A DNA stretch of 64,000 nt from Maridesulfovibrio bastinii DSM 16055 (GCF_000429985.1 NZ_AUCX01000017.1:1-64000); one strand, 5' to 3'. Shown: positions 54,178 to 63,153, numbered from the stretch's first letter. Numbers and translations are program-made. The notes: a model not told the origin generated them from the letters alone.

Positions 54178-54903
54178 ATGAGTGAAACCTTAAATAAAGT
54201 TCAAGCTGAAGCTGCTAAAATCTGGAAAAGTGGCGGTCTGCTGGATCAACAGATAAAAGTAAAAGCCAGAGTTCTTTCCATTGAAGAAGCAATCGGTAAT
54301 CCTGAGGGAGATGATTTTCCGCTCCAGAAAGGAAAAGAAAGATTGATGGAAGCTGATTTCTGCGGATGTAAAGGACAGGCTTTCACTGATATGTTCGGTG
54401 ATTTTTCCGGAACGATCGGAGAAATTTCGAAAATGGATCTTGAAAATAATTTCAGAAGAGCTATTTTTATATCTTCCCTTAATGCAACAATGCGTTATCT
54501 GGGAAAAACAGACCGGACTATACACTGTAAGGATAAGGAACCAACAATCTGTGCAGGCAAGCTACCGCAATACATACGCGATAACTACGGGGATGTGAAA
54601 ATAACTCAGGTCGGATATCAGCCTAAAATGGTTGAGGCTCTGAGTTCCGAGTTTCAATATCGTGTATTGGACCTTGACCCGGATAACATTGGACAGAAAA
54701 AGTTCAATGCCGTTATCGAAGGTTCCGAAACTTCGCAGGAAGCCTTAGAATGGGCAGATATAATTCTGTCTACTGGAACAGTAATTGTGAACGATACTCT
54801 GGAAGATTTTCTGCGGGAAAAACCGGTGATTTTTTATGGTACAACCATAGCCGGAGCAGCTTCCATCATGGGTTGGAAACGTTATTGTGATCAAAGCCTT
54901 TAG
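54178..54903 (+). CDS. DUF364 putative heavy-metal chelation protein
   Basis: A 241-residue protein with a Rossmann-like DUF364 domain. Recognisable parts are RRAIFISSLNATMRYLG (about 90-105), DVKITQVGYQPKMVEAL and the C-terminal ILSTGTVIVNDTLEDFL and FYGTTIAGAASIMG. Family proteins are annotated as possible metal-chelating and often occur near metal uptake genes; no enzyme activity is established. AGAGG precedes the ATG. Being last in the mod operon suggests a role in handling Mo or W (inference). Confidence 0.8.
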   Translation: MSETLNKVQAEAAKIWKSGGLLDQQIKVKARVLSIEEAIGNPEGDDFPLQKGKERLMEADFCGCKGQAFTDMFGDFSGTIGEISKMDLENNFRRAIFISSLNATMRYLGKTDRTIHCKDKEPTICAGKLPQYIRDNYGDVKITQVGYQPKMVEALSSEFQYRVLDLDPDNIGQKKFNAVIEGSETSQEALEWADIILSTGTVIVNDTLEDFLREKPVIFYGTTIAGAASIMGWKRYCDQSL

Positions 54904-55173
54904 TAATATATGTTTCTCTGAAGATTAACGGGCAAAATAAAAATCATCACTCTGGACAGAGCCTTCCGGTAGAGGTGCTGCTCAGGGTATTCAGAGAAAC
55001 ACTGATCCTCCTAATAACTCTTTAGACAGGGCTGGAACTATACCTGGTTCCAGCCCTGAACCTCCTGAAAAGTAGTACAAAAGCAGAGGTGCCCATGGAC
55101 AATCCATGGGCACCTCAACTTTCAGGTCCGGCTCACGACCGGCTCTCCATAATTAAGGGAGAGTACAACAAAA
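54904..55173. other. Convergent intergenic region with several perfect stem-loops
   Basis: No long gene is present. Stems: GTTTCTCTGAA/TTCAGAGAAAC (54912-54922 with 54990-55000, enclosing about 67 bases), CAGGGCTGGAAC/GTTCCAGCCCTG (55027-55038 with 55047-55058), GAGGTGCCCATGG/CCATGGGCACCTC (55086-55098 with 55104-55116) and CTCTCC/GGAGAG (55143-55148 with 55158-55163). None has a clean T-run. A structured RNA, a REP-like element or tandem terminators are all possible. Confidence 0.55.
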
Positions 55174-55938
55174 TTACAAAATTTTATCTAAAAACTCCTT
55201 GATTCTGGGATGAATTTCTTGCTCAGAAAAGAATTCAGAAGGAGTTCCTTTAGCTATAAAATTACCACGCTCCATAAAAATAACCGTATCGGCCACTTCT
55301 CTGGCGAAACCCATATTATGGGTGACTATAACCATGGTCATTCCTTCTTCAGCCAGTGATCTTATGGTATCAAAAACCTCACCGACAAGTTCAGGATCAA
55401 GTGCTGAAGTAGGTTCGTCAAAGAGAAGCATTTTAGGATTCATGGCCAAAGCCCTTGCAATCGCCACCCTTTGCTTCTGACCGCCGGAAAGCGTAACCGG
55501 GTAAACATCGGCACGATCGGCAAGGCCAACTTTATCCAAAGTGCTTAAAGCTATCTCACGGGCTTCATGTTTGGAGCGTCCGAGAACAGTAACCTGTCCT
55601 TCCATGACATTCTTCACAACCGTCATGTGCGGAAACAAATTGAACTGCTGAAAGACCATACCAATTTCAGAGCGTAATGCACAGAGTTTTTTCTGGTTAT
55701 CAAGCACCAATGAGCCATTTTTTTCGGTATAGCCGCATGGCTTTCCCTCGAACAGGAGCTCCCCGGAATCAATTATTTCCAGAAAATTCATGGTCCTGAG
55801 CAGTGTTGATTTACCGGAGCCTGAAGGCCCGACGATAACCACTTTTTCTCCGCGCTTGATTTTAAGATCAATATGATCGACAGCGGTTAAGCTACCGAAT
55901 CTTTTAACTACCTGTTTCAGCTCTAAAATTGTTTCCAT
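55174..55938 (-). CDS. Polar amino-acid ABC transporter ATPase (GlnQ/ArtP-type)
   Basis: A 254-residue ATPase. Walker [17 protein letters not shown]-loop [16 protein letters not shown], signature [15 protein letters not shown], Walker [14 protein letters not shown] and switch His [10 protein letters not shown] are complete; the FNLFPH motif and overall length fit the PAAT family. Third in a substrate-binding/permease/ATPase operon on the minus strand, separated from the permease by 64 bases. Weak Shine-Dalgarno. Confidence 0.92.
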   Translation of the reverse strand: METILELKQVVKRFGSLTAVDHIDLKIKRGEKVVIVGPSGSGKSTLLRTMNFLEIIDSGELLFEGKPCGYTEKNGSLVLDNQKKLCALRSEIGMVFQQFNLFPHMTVVKNVMEGQVTVLGRSKHEAREIALSTLDKVGLADRADVYPVTLSGGQKQRVAIARALAMNPKMLLFDEPTSALDPELVGEVFDTIRSLAEEGMTMVIVTHNMGFAREVADTVIFMERGNFIAKGTPSEFFSEQEIHPRIKEFLDKIL

Positions 55939-56002
55939 CTATATCAACCCGTTTAAACTTTTATATCTCGGAGTCCTGGAAATTACAGCATTCATCGGGA
56001 GC

Positions 56003-57037
56003 TTAACGCCTTTCATACTTTCCGACTTTGTATTCAATTTTTTCAAAAACAAAGGTGAAGGCACTGGTAAACACCAGATAAATTATAGCAGCCAAAACAA
56101 GCACACTAATATTGAAATAGGCATTGAACATCTGGTCCGCTGAACGCATCAATTCAACCATGGAAATTGTCGAAACAAGTGCCGTATCCTTGATGAGAGC
56201 GATAAATTCATTAGCTACAGGCGGTATTATCCGTTTGTATGTCTGCGGAACAATAACCCTGCGCATGGTCTGGGAATATGTCATTCCAAGAGCTTTAGCT
56301 GCCTCTGTCTGGCCCGCATCAATAGATTCTATTCCCGCCCGTATAATCTCTGCAAGATAAGCCGAATAGTTGATTCCAAGGCCGATAAGCGCGGCAGTTA
56401 TAGGCGCAAGGGTTATACCCATGGCTGGCAGACCGTAATAGATAAAAAACAGTTGCAGCAGAAGCGGAGTCCCTCTGAAAAACCAGATTATGAACCAGCA
56501 TATACTTGAAAACGGCCTGACCCGGCTTATTTTTCCAAGAGCTATAAGCAGACCTACAACAGGTGAGACCAGCATGGTCACAAACACCAGAAGCAGGGTC
56601 ATGGATGCCCCTTTCAGCAGAGTCGGTAAAAATCTGGTACAGTCTTCAAGAAACTTTTTCCATTCGGGCTTCTGGGCTCTCTCAATTGACGCAAGAAAAT
56701 TTTTAGCCTCAATATTGCCGGGATATATTTTTAATATCTCATTGGCATTTCCACGGGCTTCATCAAATTTTTTAAGAGAAAAATTCAAACGGGCAACCTG
56801 CATACGGGAGTACACAAATTCACCGTCATCACCTTCCGGTCCGGGCTTTGGTATCTGTAGAAACAGTTCTTCAGCTTTATCCAGATTACCGGTGGCCATT
56901 GCATTTCCAGCCTGTTTGATCAGAGCATCCGAAGTTGCGGAAGCCTGAACAGCGGGCGGAAAGCAGAACATTAGCAACAGAAAGAGCGGGACAATTACCG
57001 CCCCGCTCTTTCCAATCAATTTCATCGAGTTAATCAT
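56003..57037 (-). CDS. Amino-acid ABC permease fused to an N-terminal TPR-like domain
   Basis: A 344-residue protein. Residues 1-32 look like a signal or anchor helix (GAVIVPLFLLLMFCFPPAVQASA). Residues 35-120 form two to three TPR-like helical pairs (NAMATGNLDKAEELFLQ; KKFDEARGNANEILKIYPGNIEAKNFL). Residues 130-344 are a HisM/GlnP-type permease (TLLKGASMTLLLVF, FRGTPLLLQLFFIYYGLP, EAAKALGMTYSQTMRRVIVPQ). Ordinary permeases of this family are about 220 residues. The TPR part would face the periplasm and may contact the binding protein or another factor (inference). Start ambiguous between the first Met and Met5. Confidence 0.85.
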   Translation of the reverse strand: MINSMKLIGKSGAVIVPLFLLLMFCFPPAVQASATSDALIKQAGNAMATGNLDKAEELFLQIPKPGPEGDDGEFVYSRMQVARLNFSLKKFDEARGNANEILKIYPGNIEAKNFLASIERAQKPEWKKFLEDCTRFLPTLLKGASMTLLLVFVTMLVSPVVGLLIALGKISRVRPFSSICWFIIWFFRGTPLLLQLFFIYYGLPAMGITLAPITAALIGLGINYSAYLAEIIRAGIESIDAGQTEAAKALGMTYSQTMRRVIVPQTYKRIIPPVANEFIALIKDTALVSTISMVELMRSADQMFNAYFNISVLVLAAIIYLVFTSAFTFVFEKIEYKVGKYERR

Positions 57038-57040
57038 GCC

Positions 57041-57832
57041 TTACCATTTCTTGGGATTGGTGATGTCCTCGCCGAACCATTTACGTGAAATTTTACCCAT
57101 GGTTCCATCAGCGACCATTTCATCAATAGTCTTCTGGACCATGTCACGAAGAGAAACATCATTCTTGCGGAATGCCACACCAAAAGGCTCAGAGGAAATG
57201 AATCCTGGCAGAGCGCGGTATTTACCGGGACGCTGTGCGATGTAGTAGCGACCGGAAACGTTGTCAACTACAACTGCAGCGAGACGACCTGATTCAAGAT
57301 CAAGAAATGCTTTCGGGTTGGTGTCATATTCACGGATTTCAGCAGGAGCAGGTTTGATAGTTTTTGCTGCTTCAAGAGCAGGAGAACCTTTCTGAACACC
57401 AACTTCAGTTCCGCTCAGTTCACTGGTTGCCTTAACTTTGGAGTTGGTCATGGAAACAACGGCAATCTGACCGTCCATGATGTAAGGCTTGGTGAAAAGA
57501 ACAGCTTCAGCACGTTCAGGAGTGATGGTCATGCCATTCCAGATACAATCAAATTTATTGGCATTAAGAGAATGGATAACTCCGTCCCATGCTGTAGGCT
57601 GCCATTTGATTTTAATACCGAGTCTCTTACCGAGAGCTTCAGCAGCATCGATATCGAATCCGGTCAGAGTTCCGTCATCAAGACGGAATCCCATGGGAGG
57701 GAAGGCGTCATCAAGACCGATAGTCAGAACACCTTTAGCCTTGACCTGATCCCATGAAGAATCAGCAGCCTGAACATTTGCCGCAAAAGCGAAAACCATT
57801 ACGGCCAAAAGAGCAAAAATTATTTTTTTCAT
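57041..57832 (-). CDS. Amino-acid ABC substrate-binding protein
   Basis: A 263-residue periplasmic protein with a signal peptide (about 1-23, ANVQA-AD). Family 3 solute-binding signatures are GFDIDAAEALGKRLGIK and FDCIWNGMTITPERAE. It should bind a polar amino acid such as glutamine, cystine or arginine. ATG at 57832 is chosen because AAGGAGTGTCG lies before it; a longer frame reaches 57910 without support. First gene of the operon, and preceded by an attenuator-like leader. Confidence 0.9.
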   Translation of the reverse strand: MKKIIFALLAVMVFAFAANVQAADSSWDQVKAKGVLTIGLDDAFPPMGFRLDDGTLTGFDIDAAEALGKRLGIKIKWQPTAWDGVIHSLNANKFDCIWNGMTITPERAEAVLFTKPYIMDGQIAVVSMTNSKVKATSELSGTEVGVQKGSPALEAAKTIKPAPAEIREYDTNPKAFLDLESGRLAAVVVDNVSGRYYIAQRPGKYRALPGFISSEPFGVAFRKNDVSLRDMVQKTIDEMVADGTMGKISRKWFGEDITNPKKW

Positions 57833-58217
57833 TCGACACTCCTTGCAAAAAAAAGATTTTATCAAAAAAAGCCTCAGAACGGGCTGCCGGCAGTATCGGC
57901 AGTCGTACATAAAATAAAAAAATCATACATTAGTGAAAAATATAACCAACCCCCGGACAAGGAAAGCTGATACCCTACAAAGCAGTATGTATGCAACATT
58001 TCAAATAGCTTATGCCCTATAAACTTGCAAGAAATCAGATCATAAAAAACTAATCTTAAAAATAATGAATGTTTTACCAAACTTTATTCAGCTAAGCAGA
58101 ATACGCCAGAAAGGAATGCAACGCAGCAGCAAAAGAGGTTGCGATATTTTTTGCTACTGTGGTAAACTGAATCTAAATCAAAAACTTACAACCATATAAT
58201 CTTAATGGAGAAGGTCG
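57833..58217. other. Divergent intergenic region before hsp20
   Basis: Apart from the hairpins at 57864-57902, there is a TATAAT at 58195-58200 on the plus strand, 18 bases before the hsp20 start, with no good -35. If used, the leader would be very short. No gene or CIRCE-type element was recognised. Confidence 0.4.
57864..57902 (-). promoter_or_regulatory. Attenuator-like overlapping hairpins before the binding-protein gene
   Basis: On the minus strand CTGCCG pairs with CGGCAG (57902-57897 with 57889-57884) and, overlapping it, AGCC pairs with GGCT (57885-57882 with 57873-57870), followed by seven T (57870-57864). The two stems cannot both form, and the second is terminator-like but short. 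Confidence 0.35.
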
Positions 58218-58640
58218 ATGCCTAATCTGACTTCATGGGGAACACATGAACTTCAAAAGCTGAAACAGGATATGGATAACCTGTTTGAAAGCCTTTGCAG
58301 CGATTACGGGATTCCTTCAGTGTGTAAAGTAATTGACTGCACACCGAATATGGAAATGGTTGAGGACGGAGAAAATCTTGTTGTAAAAACAACAATGCCG
58401 GGATTTGAAAGTGAAGATCTCGAAGTCAAAGTATCTGAAACTTCAATGGCAATCTCCGGGACTAAGAAGATTCAATACCGTAACGGATGCCAGTCCAAAT
58501 TTTTCCGTAAAGAGATTCCCCTGCCATGCAGAGTTGACCCGGACAAGGTTGAAGCTGTTTTTAAAGACGGCAAGCTTGAAATAACTCTCTACAAGTGCAT
58601 TATCAAACCGATGAAAAATATCTGCATTACCTGCAAATAG
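58218..58640 (+). CDS. Small heat-shock protein, Hsp20/alpha-crystallin
   Basis: A 140-residue chaperone. The alpha-crystallin domain (about 42-132) starts TPNMEMVEDGENLVVKTTMPGFESEDLEV and ends VEAVFKDGKLEITLYK, the usual A-x-x-x-n-GvL-like region. The family's C-terminal IxI tail is replaced by ICITCK. Cysteines (six or so) are more frequent than usual. It binds unfolding proteins. GGAGAAGG precedes the ATG. A Lon-family protease follows 27 bases later, which fits a protein quality-control operon. Confidence 0.88.
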   Translation: MPNLTSWGTHELQKLKQDMDNLFESLCSDYGIPSVCKVIDCTPNMEMVEDGENLVVKTTMPGFESEDLEVKVSETSMAISGTKKIQYRNGCQSKFFRKEIPLPCRVDPDKVEAVFKDGKLEITLYKCIIKPMKNICITCK

Positions 58641-58667
58641 ATACTGAAACAGCCAACGGAGGTTTTG

Positions 58668-61154
58668 ATGACTACTGAAAGCAGACTACAGGTTCCTCTG
58701 GAAAAACTCAGGTGGACGCTTGATCCTCAAACACTCCCTTTTGATACCACTGCCGAGCTGGACCCTGGCAAAGATATCATCGGACAGGAACGCGGAGTAG
58801 AAGCCTTCCGTTTCGGAATGGGAATGAGCCGCAAAGGATACAATATTTTTGTTACCGGACCTCAGGGAAGCGGAAAACAGGCCACGGTGAAGCGGCTGCT
58901 GAAAGAACTTTCCAGAAATGACAGCACTCCTGACGACATTTGCTATGTAAATAATTTTAAAACAAGCGAATCACCAATCCTGCTCAGATTCAAAGCAGGC
59001 AGAGGAAGTGTATTCAAAAAGGCGATTCACGATTTTCTGGAAAACATTAAGCGTGATGTTCCACAACTTTTTGAAAGTCAGGAATACATTGCCCGCAAAA
59101 ATGAAATAATGGAATCCCATGAAAAACAGACCCGTGAGTTTTTTCAGGGAGTTGAAGAAAAAGTAAAAGATTCAGGGCTGGTTATCGTCAATATGCAGAT
59201 GGGAACATATCAGCGTCCCGATGTAGTACCACTTGTTGACGGTGAACCAATCAGAATGATTCAGCTTGAAGAAAAAGTAAAAAAGGGACGTTTTCCTGAA
59301 GAAGAATTTGAACAGCTCAAAATCAAGCAGAAGGAATTAAAGGAAGAAATTGACAATATTCTTACCGAAGTTCGCAAGCTGCAGAAAGAAGTAAAGAAAA
59401 AAAGTGAAGATGTAGACAGACTAATGTTTATGAGTCTCGCGGAAGAATTAATCGCCCCGCTCAAACAGGAATTTAAAGAAGACAAGGTCGATAAGTTTCT
59501 GGACAGTATGCTCGAAAAAATGTCCGAAGAACTTGATACCATCCAAATGATCGGCAAAGCCCCACAGGCCGGCGGACAGGGAATGATGTTTATGCCTCCG
59601 CAGGCTGAGACTGTGCTCCATCCATATCAGGTCAATCTCCTTGTAGATAATTCCGAGCAGGACGGTCCTCCGGTTATTTTTGAAACCTATCCGACCTACC
59701 GTAATCTTTTCGGAAGCATAGAAAGAGTCATGGACAGACAGGGCGGCTGGAGAACCGACTTCACAAAAATCAAAGCAGGGTCATTTGTAAAAGCAAATGG
59801 TGGATATCTTGTCATAAATCTGATGGATGCCATTGTTGAACCGGGAGTCTGGCCGACACTTAAACGTTCCCTTAAAACTGAAAAAATTGAAATTCAGACT
59901 TTCGACCCTTACTACTTTATATCGGCGACAGGTTTAAAACCGGAGCCGATAGACATGGACGTTAAAGTTGTGGTTCTCGGTGATCCAAACCTGTACCACA
60001 TGCTGCGTTTTTATGATCCTGATGTTTCTGAAATATTCAAAGTCCGCGCTGATTTCGAGACATCAATGGACCGCAGCGAAGATTCAATAAACAAAGTCTC
60101 CGGACTTATAAGCAAGATTACAAAGGAAGAAGAACTGCTGCCATTTGACCGGAGCGGAACAGCAGCCATAATAGAACATTCAGTAAGAATGGCCGGCAGA
60201 CAGGAAAAAATAAGCACGGCCTTCCCTGTTCTGGCCGATCTCATGCGTGAAGCCAGCTATTTTGCTAAAACCGGAAATTCTGAAACCGTAACAGCTGAAT
60301 TTATTGATAAAGCCATTGAAGCGCATAGAAAACGCTCCAATCAGATTGAAGAAAAGTTACAGGAAATGATCGACCGCGGCAGTGTTTTTGTGGATACAGA
60401 AGGTTCTGTTGCCGGTCAGGTCAACGGTCTGGCGGTTTATTCAATGGGTGACTACTCATTTGGAAAGCCAGCCCGAATAACTGCAACAACATCTATGGGT
60501 AAAGGCGGCATTATAAATATCGAGCGTGAAGCAGATATGTCCGGGCCGACGCATAATAAAGGAATGCTTATTTTATCAGGTTTTCTGCGTGATAAATTTG
60601 CCCAGAACAAGCCACTATCACTAACTGCAAGCATAGCCTTCGAGCAATCTTACGGTGGAATAGACGGTGACTCAGCTTCTTCAACAGAATTGTACGCCCT
60701 GCTTTCCAGCATCAGTTCCATCCCGCTGCGGCAGGACATCGCAATGACTGGATCTGTGAACCAGAAAGGCGAAGTGCAGCCCATAGGCGGTGTAAATCAG
60801 AAAATTGAAGGCTTCTTTATGTGCTGCAACCATAAGGGTCTGACTGGTACTCAGGGAGTAATGATACCTGAATCCAACGTAAAAGACCTGATGCTCCGCA
60901 AGGATGTGGTTCAGGCTGTTAAAGACGGAAAGTTCCACATCTGGTCTGTGAAAAGTATTGATGACGGCATTGAACTGCTGACTGGTATTCCTGCCGGAAC
61001 CAAAAACAGCGAAGGCGAATATCCCGAAGAAACAGTATACGGCCGTGTGGATAAGCGACTGAAAGATATACTTGAAGGACTAAAATCTTTCAGCTCAGCT
61101 GATGAATCCAAAGAAGACAAGAAAAAAACAGCTAAAAGCTGCTCCAGTTGTTAA
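58668..61154 (+). CDS. ATP-dependent Lon-family protease (LonB/LonC-like)
   Basis: An 828-residue protein. It has the AAA module with Walker A VTGPQGSGKQATVK (about residue 65), a long coiled-coil insertion (about 190-300), an AAA lid and a Lon proteolytic domain. The catalytic Ser is in GIDGDSASSTEL (about 668) and the Lys in GGVNQKIEGFF (about 711). There is no N-terminal LonA substrate domain, and the layout is that of AAA-plus proteins such as the YcbZ/LonC-type proteases. A GGAGG sequence precedes the ATG at 58668. It is in one operon with hsp20, and a strong terminator follows. Confidence 0.9.
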   Translation: MTTESRLQVPLEKLRWTLDPQTLPFDTTAELDPGKDIIGQERGVEAFRFGMGMSRKGYNIFVTGPQGSGKQATVKRLLKELSRNDSTPDDICYVNNFKTSESPILLRFKAGRGSVFKKAIHDFLENIKRDVPQLFESQEYIARKNEIMESHEKQTREFFQGVEEKVKDSGLVIVNMQMGTYQRPDVVPLVDGEPIRMIQLEEKVKKGRFPEEEFEQLKIKQKELKEEIDNILTEVRKLQKEVKKKSEDVDRLMFMSLAEELIAPLKQEFKEDKVDKFLDSMLEKMSEELDTIQMIGKAPQAGGQGMMFMPPQAETVLHPYQVNLLVDNSEQDGPPVIFETYPTYRNLFGSIERVMDRQGGWRTDFTKIKAGSFVKANGGYLVINLMDAIVEPGVWPTLKRSLKTEKIEIQTFDPYYFISATGLKPEPIDMDVKVVVLGDPNLYHMLRFYDPDVSEIFKVRADFETSMDRSEDSINKVSGLISKITKEEELLPFDRSGTAAIIEHSVRMAGRQEKISTAFPVLADLMREASYFAKTGNSETVTAEFIDKAIEAHRKRSNQIEEKLQEMIDRGSVFVDTEGSVAGQVNGLAVYSMGDYSFGKPARITATTSMGKGGIINIEREADMSGPTHNKGMLILSGFLRDKFAQNKPLSLTASIAFEQSYGGIDGDSASSTELYALLSSISSIPLRQDIAMTGSVNQKGEVQPIGGVNQKIEGFFMCCNHKGLTGTQGVMIPESNVKDLMLRKDVVQAVKDGKFHIWSVKSIDDGIELLTGIPAGTKNSEGEYPEETVYGRVDKRLKDILEGLKSFSSADESKEDKKKTAKSCSSC

Positions 61155-61180
61155 GCACCATAAATTGATTTGAGCCATAC

Positions 61181-61210
61181 AAGCTCCCCGATTTTTCGGG
61201 GAGCTTTTTT
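61181..61210 (+). terminator. Rho-independent terminator after the Lon-family gene
   Basis: AAGCTCCCCG (61181-61190), loop ATTTTT, CGGGGAGCTT (61197-61206), then a T-run. Confidence 0.93.
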
Positions 61211-61351
61211 CGTTAAGCACCCAAGGGAAACAGTCTCCATTCTGTCTGGAAATATTTTTAATTTTTTTTAATTTTGAAATTTAGCGCATGAATAAGTATG
61301 AAGTAGCCATCACAAATAAAACCAATATCAAGAATCAAAGGTAATTCCATA

Positions 61352-62071
61352 ATGAGTGACGATCTTTTGGCGGTAATAACCGCGATGGAACAGGAAGCTA
61401 AAGCTGTTTTTCCTGATGGAGAAAAAGGAGAACTGAAAGGTCTGCCTGTTCTCAAGGGAACCTTAAAAAATAACCAGCCTTATATATGCCTCATAGCCGG
61501 AGTCGGCCCCATGAAAGCTGCTGCCGGGACACTGGAACTATGCAGACTTTCTCCGGCCATAATTTTAAGTATCGGTGTTTCCGGGGGGCTTGCTCCAAGT
61601 CTTAAAGCCGGGGAAGCTGTTGTGGGAACAAGTATTTATTCAGGAATACCCGGTATTGAATCTTGGAATGAAAGCGATGCTGATGCAGAAGCAAGAAAAA
61701 AATACCTGCCGCAGCTGAACAGCTATAATTTTGGCAGACTCATGGGAGTTGCCGGACCGGTAATGGACGCAGCTGAAAAAAGCAGAATGCATGCGGAAAG
61801 CTGTGCTCTGGCTGTGGATATGGAAAGTCTGGCTGCTTCAAACATAGCAAAAGGGCATAATACGCCTTTCACTGTGGTCAGGGCAGTAAGCGACTGTTCT
61901 GAATGTTCGCTGCCTGAAGTTGTTATGAAATCTCTGGATGAAGACGGAAATACAAGGGTCTGGCCGATAATCAAGGCCATGCTGAAAAAACCGTCTCTGC
62001 TTTTCAGTCTGATAAGACTGGGCAGGGATTATTCAAAAGCCCTCAAAAAACTTGGTGAAGTATTCAAATAA
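61352..62071 (+). CDS. hpnG: Hopanoid-associated nucleosidase/phosphorylase HpnG
   Basis: A 239-residue protein of the nucleoside phosphorylase/MTAN fold. AVITAMEQEAKAV, GVGPMKAAAG, GVSGGLAPSLKAGEAVV, the DMES substrate loop (AVDMESLAAS) and RAVSDCSE are seen. Its neighbour is hpnH, so it is assigned as HpnG, which removes adenine from adenosylhopane to give ribosylhopane. Without the context it could be another nucleosidase. AAAGG precedes the ATG. Convergent with hpnH across a bidirectional terminator. Confidence 0.78.
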   Translation: MSDDLLAVITAMEQEAKAVFPDGEKGELKGLPVLKGTLKNNQPYICLIAGVGPMKAAAGTLELCRLSPAIILSIGVSGGLAPSLKAGEAVVGTSIYSGIPGIESWNESDADAEARKKYLPQLNSYNFGRLMGVAGPVMDAAEKSRMHAESCALAVDMESLAASNIAKGHNTPFTVVRAVSDCSECSLPEVVMKSLDEDGNTRVWPIIKAMLKKPSLLFSLIRLGRDYSKALKKLGEVFK

Positions 62072-62083
62072 TTTCCTATCAAT

Positions 62084-62118
62084 AAAAAACCCCGCAACCT
62101 GAACAGTTACGGGGTTTT
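62084..62118. terminator. Bidirectional terminator between hpnG and hpnH
   Basis: AACCCCG-C-AAC pairs with GTT-A-CGGGGTT around loop CTGAACA, with A-run left and T-run right. One mismatch in the stem. Confidence 0.82.
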
Positions 62119-62139
62119 AATTTAATTTCCAAAAAGATA

Positions 62140-63153
62140 TTAATCGGTTTTAATACCTTTCAATGTAAGCATAAGAGCTTTAAGCGGATGCTTTACAGTG
62201 TCGGCAACGGCAGTGGGTTCATAACCGCAGTGAACCATGCAGTTTGCACAGCGCGGATCAACACCGCCGCCATATTTCTCCCACTGGGTTTTTTCCATCA
62301 GTTCTTTATATGAAGAGACAAAGCCGTCTTCAAGCAGGTAGCAGGGAGTCTGCCATCCGTGAACGGAACGGGTTGGGTTACCCCATGGTGAGCACTTGTA
62401 ATTCTGATTACCGGCCAGAAAATCAAGATAAAGGACTGAATGGTTGAAATCCCATTTGCGTTCCTTACCTATTTTAAAAATTTCCTTGAACAGTTTTTCA
62501 GTATTTTCACGGGCAAGGAAATTGTCCTGATCTGCCGCAGCTTCGTAGCTGTATCCGGGAGAAACTGTCATTCCTTCAACTCCAAGAGAATTCAGGAAAT
62601 CAAAAAGTTTTGCAGCTTCTACCGGATCCTGTCCTGCAAAAAAGGTCGAGTTGGTATTAACACGGAATCCTTTTTCTATCAGCATTTTGATAGATTTTAC
62701 CGCATTCTTGAAAACACCCTCTTTGCAGACAAGCTCATCGTGACGAGCTTCAAGACCATCAAAATGGAGATTGAATGTGAGATAAGGGCTCGGTTCAAAC
62801 TCATGTATGCGAGACGGAACAAGAAGACCATTAGTGCAGAGGTACACAAATTTTTTACGTTTGATCAGCTCTTTTACAATTGTAGGTATTTCAGGATGAA
62901 GCAAAGGTTCTCCACCGGGAATAGAAACAATGGGAGCTCCACATTCCTCAGCTGCGCTGATGCACTCTTCCACCGAAAGGCGCTTATTCATGATCTCCGG
63001 CGGCTGGTTGATTTTTCCGCATCCCTTACAGCGCAGGTTGCACTGAAATAAAGGCTCCAGCATCAGAACAAGCGGATAATGCTTGTTACGCTTGAGAGTC
63101 TGGGTAATTATATATTTTCCTATGCGCGCCATCTGAATTGCTGGAATAGACAA
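62140..63153 (-). CDS. hpnH: Adenosyl-hopene transferase HpnH (radical SAM)
   Basis: A 337-residue radical SAM enzyme. The cluster-binding motif is CNLRCKGCGK (about residue 38), and the C-terminal SPASM-like cysteines are CSPWGNPT, CYLLEDG and CANCMVHCGY. HpnH joins an adenosyl group to diploptene (hopene), the first step toward C35 hopanoids. The start is TTG with AAGAGG eight bases upstream. It follows a TatT-like lipoprotein gene by 45 bases on the same strand. Confidence 0.93.
   Translation of the reverse strand: MSIPAIQMARIGKYIITQTLKRNKHYPLVLMLEPLFQCNLRCKGCGKINQPPEIMNKRLSVEECISAAEECGAPIVSIPGGEPLLHPEIPTIVKELIKRKKFVYLCTNGLLVPSRIHEFEPSPYLTFNLHFDGLEARHDELVCKEGVFKNAVKSIKMLIEKGFRVNTNSTFFAGQDPVEAAKLFDFLNSLGVEGMTVSPGYSYEAAADQDNFLARENTEKLFKEIFKIGKERKWDFNHSVLYLDFLAGNQNYKCSPWGNPTRSVHGWQTPCYLLEDGFVSSYKELMEKTQWEKYGGGVDPRCANCMVHCGYEPTAVADTVKHPLKALMLTLKGIKTD

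Noticed and set aside
54912-55000. Closed stem considered as a molybdenum-cofactor riboswitch
   Set aside because: The remembered Moco motif sequence is not matched, and the element lies downstream of the mod operon rather than before a gene.
54991-55107. 38-codon minus-strand frame starting MDCPWAPLLLYYF with GAGGTG upstream
   Set aside because: Its start codon lies inside a perfect 13-base stem and its stop is inside another stem, so RNA structure explains the sequence better; no conserved motif is seen.
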